Assembly (NCBI RefSeq): GCF_004362515.1
Contig: NZ_SNXU01000001.1
Location: 4,526,001 to 4,590,000 of the forward strand
DNA: 64,000 nt
From: Actinokineospora alba
GTDB taxonomy: Bacteria > Actinomycetota > Actinomycetes > Mycobacteriales > Pseudonocardiaceae
Direction of reading: 5' to 3'
The notes beneath the pieces are model-generated. The model searched no databases. It had not been told where the DNA came from and saw only the letters and a list, made by a program, of their open reading frames with translations. The translations under genes and the position numbers were made by a program. This document shows, in pieces, positions 63,883-64,000 of the stretch. How positions within the stretch are numbered: position 1 is the stretch's first letter; the number at the start of each line of letters is the position of its first letter.

Positions 63883-64000
63883 CGGCACCAGATCCATCGA
63901 CTGGAAAGGCAGGCCCCGGCGTGTCACTGCGAAGTGTGCGGTCGCCCTGGATGGACGACGAGCTGACCGCCGTGCGCGAACTCGCACGCACCTACTTCAC
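63879..64000 (+). CDS. Acyl-CoA dehydrogenase, N-terminal part (cut by window end)
   Basis: GTG 63879 overlaps the aldehyde dehydrogenase stop. About 40 residues are visible, including SVRSPWMDDELTAVRELAR and ARTYF, the usual start of acyl-CoA dehydrogenases (RSPW-MDDEL-x-LRELART). The gene runs off the right edge. It would continue the pathway with beta-oxidation-type desaturation. Confidence 0.75.
   Translation, partial: MTAPDPSTGKAGPGVSLRSVRSPWMDDELTAVRELARTYF

Overview
The window is a high-GC (roughly 70 percent) chromosomal segment. Frames end almost only in G or C, GTG starts are frequent, and neighbouring genes are often coupled by ATGA or GTGA overlaps. With the protein families present (LuxR with malonyl-like alpha/beta hydrolase pairs, PspC and DUF6480-type small proteins, lipocalin-like AttH/CrtC proteins, many TetR regulators, secreted SGNH-free peptidases of the tripeptidyl aminopeptidase type) this points to a filamentous actinomycete, most likely of the Pseudonocardiales (Actinokineospora, Saccharothrix or Lentzea type). 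The genus is an inference. I saw no rRNA, tRNA, CRISPR array, phage or transposase gene.

Layout. 0-8.4 kb: FMN-barrel oxidase and methyltransferase; a divergent metal efflux (CDF) / ArsR pair sharing a palindromic operator; an SRPBCC protein; an ATP-grasp / CocE-type hydrolase pair; two small proteins; topoisomerase IB. 8.4-11.6 kb: an MFS-TetR-MFS transcription unit. 11.7-17.6 kb: envelope genes (lipoprotein with HEAGH, polytopic membrane protein, PspC, SMP-30-like, beta-lactamase-like hydrolase), a compact glycosyltransferase and a large nested inverted repeat. 17.6-20.7 kb: S4 RNA-binding protein, LuxR regulator and alpha/beta hydrolase. 20.7-29.9 kb: the most unusual region, combining GTP cyclohydrolase II, a diverged QueD/6-PTPS homologue, a RibD-type reductase, a creatininase-family amidohydrolase, an MDR dehydrogenase, a methyltransferase, a GT4 glycosyltransferase, a CDP-alcohol phosphatidyltransferase, a YbhN-type membrane protein and a sulfatase-like membrane enzyme. 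It reads as a pathway that starts from GTP and ends on a membrane glycoconjugate or lipid. 30.3-34 kb: a fused SecDF paralogue and a small-molecule kinase. 34-34.9 kb: a gene-free island made of two inverted 93-bp palindromic elements and a seven-unit tandem array. 34.9-44.6 kb: three secreted peptidases and an AraC-VOC-UvrA-like unit. 44.8-46.7 kb: LuxR and two small genes.

46.7-53.9 kb holds three lipocalin-fold AttH/CrtC/DUF7064-type proteins, a rifampin-phosphotransferase-like PEP-utilising enzyme and two TetR genes. The same 14-bp palindrome (TTGACA-N2-TGTCAA) occurs in both divergent promoter regions, so these genes look like one regulon. 54-64 kb is a long oxidative catabolic unit: metal-dependent hydrolase, dioxygenase-type reductase, Baeyer-Villiger-type monooxygenase, SDR, HSL esterase, TetR, acyl-CoA ligase, SRPBCC, aldehyde dehydrogenase and the start of an acyl-CoA dehydrogenase. 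TGCAAC half-sites cluster upstream of both transcription units. It resembles the mycobacterial mymA-type gene set and probably converts a ketone, ester or fatty aldehyde into acyl-CoA.

Most start codons were chosen from visible Shine-Dalgarno sequences and family length; those that are uncertain are marked.
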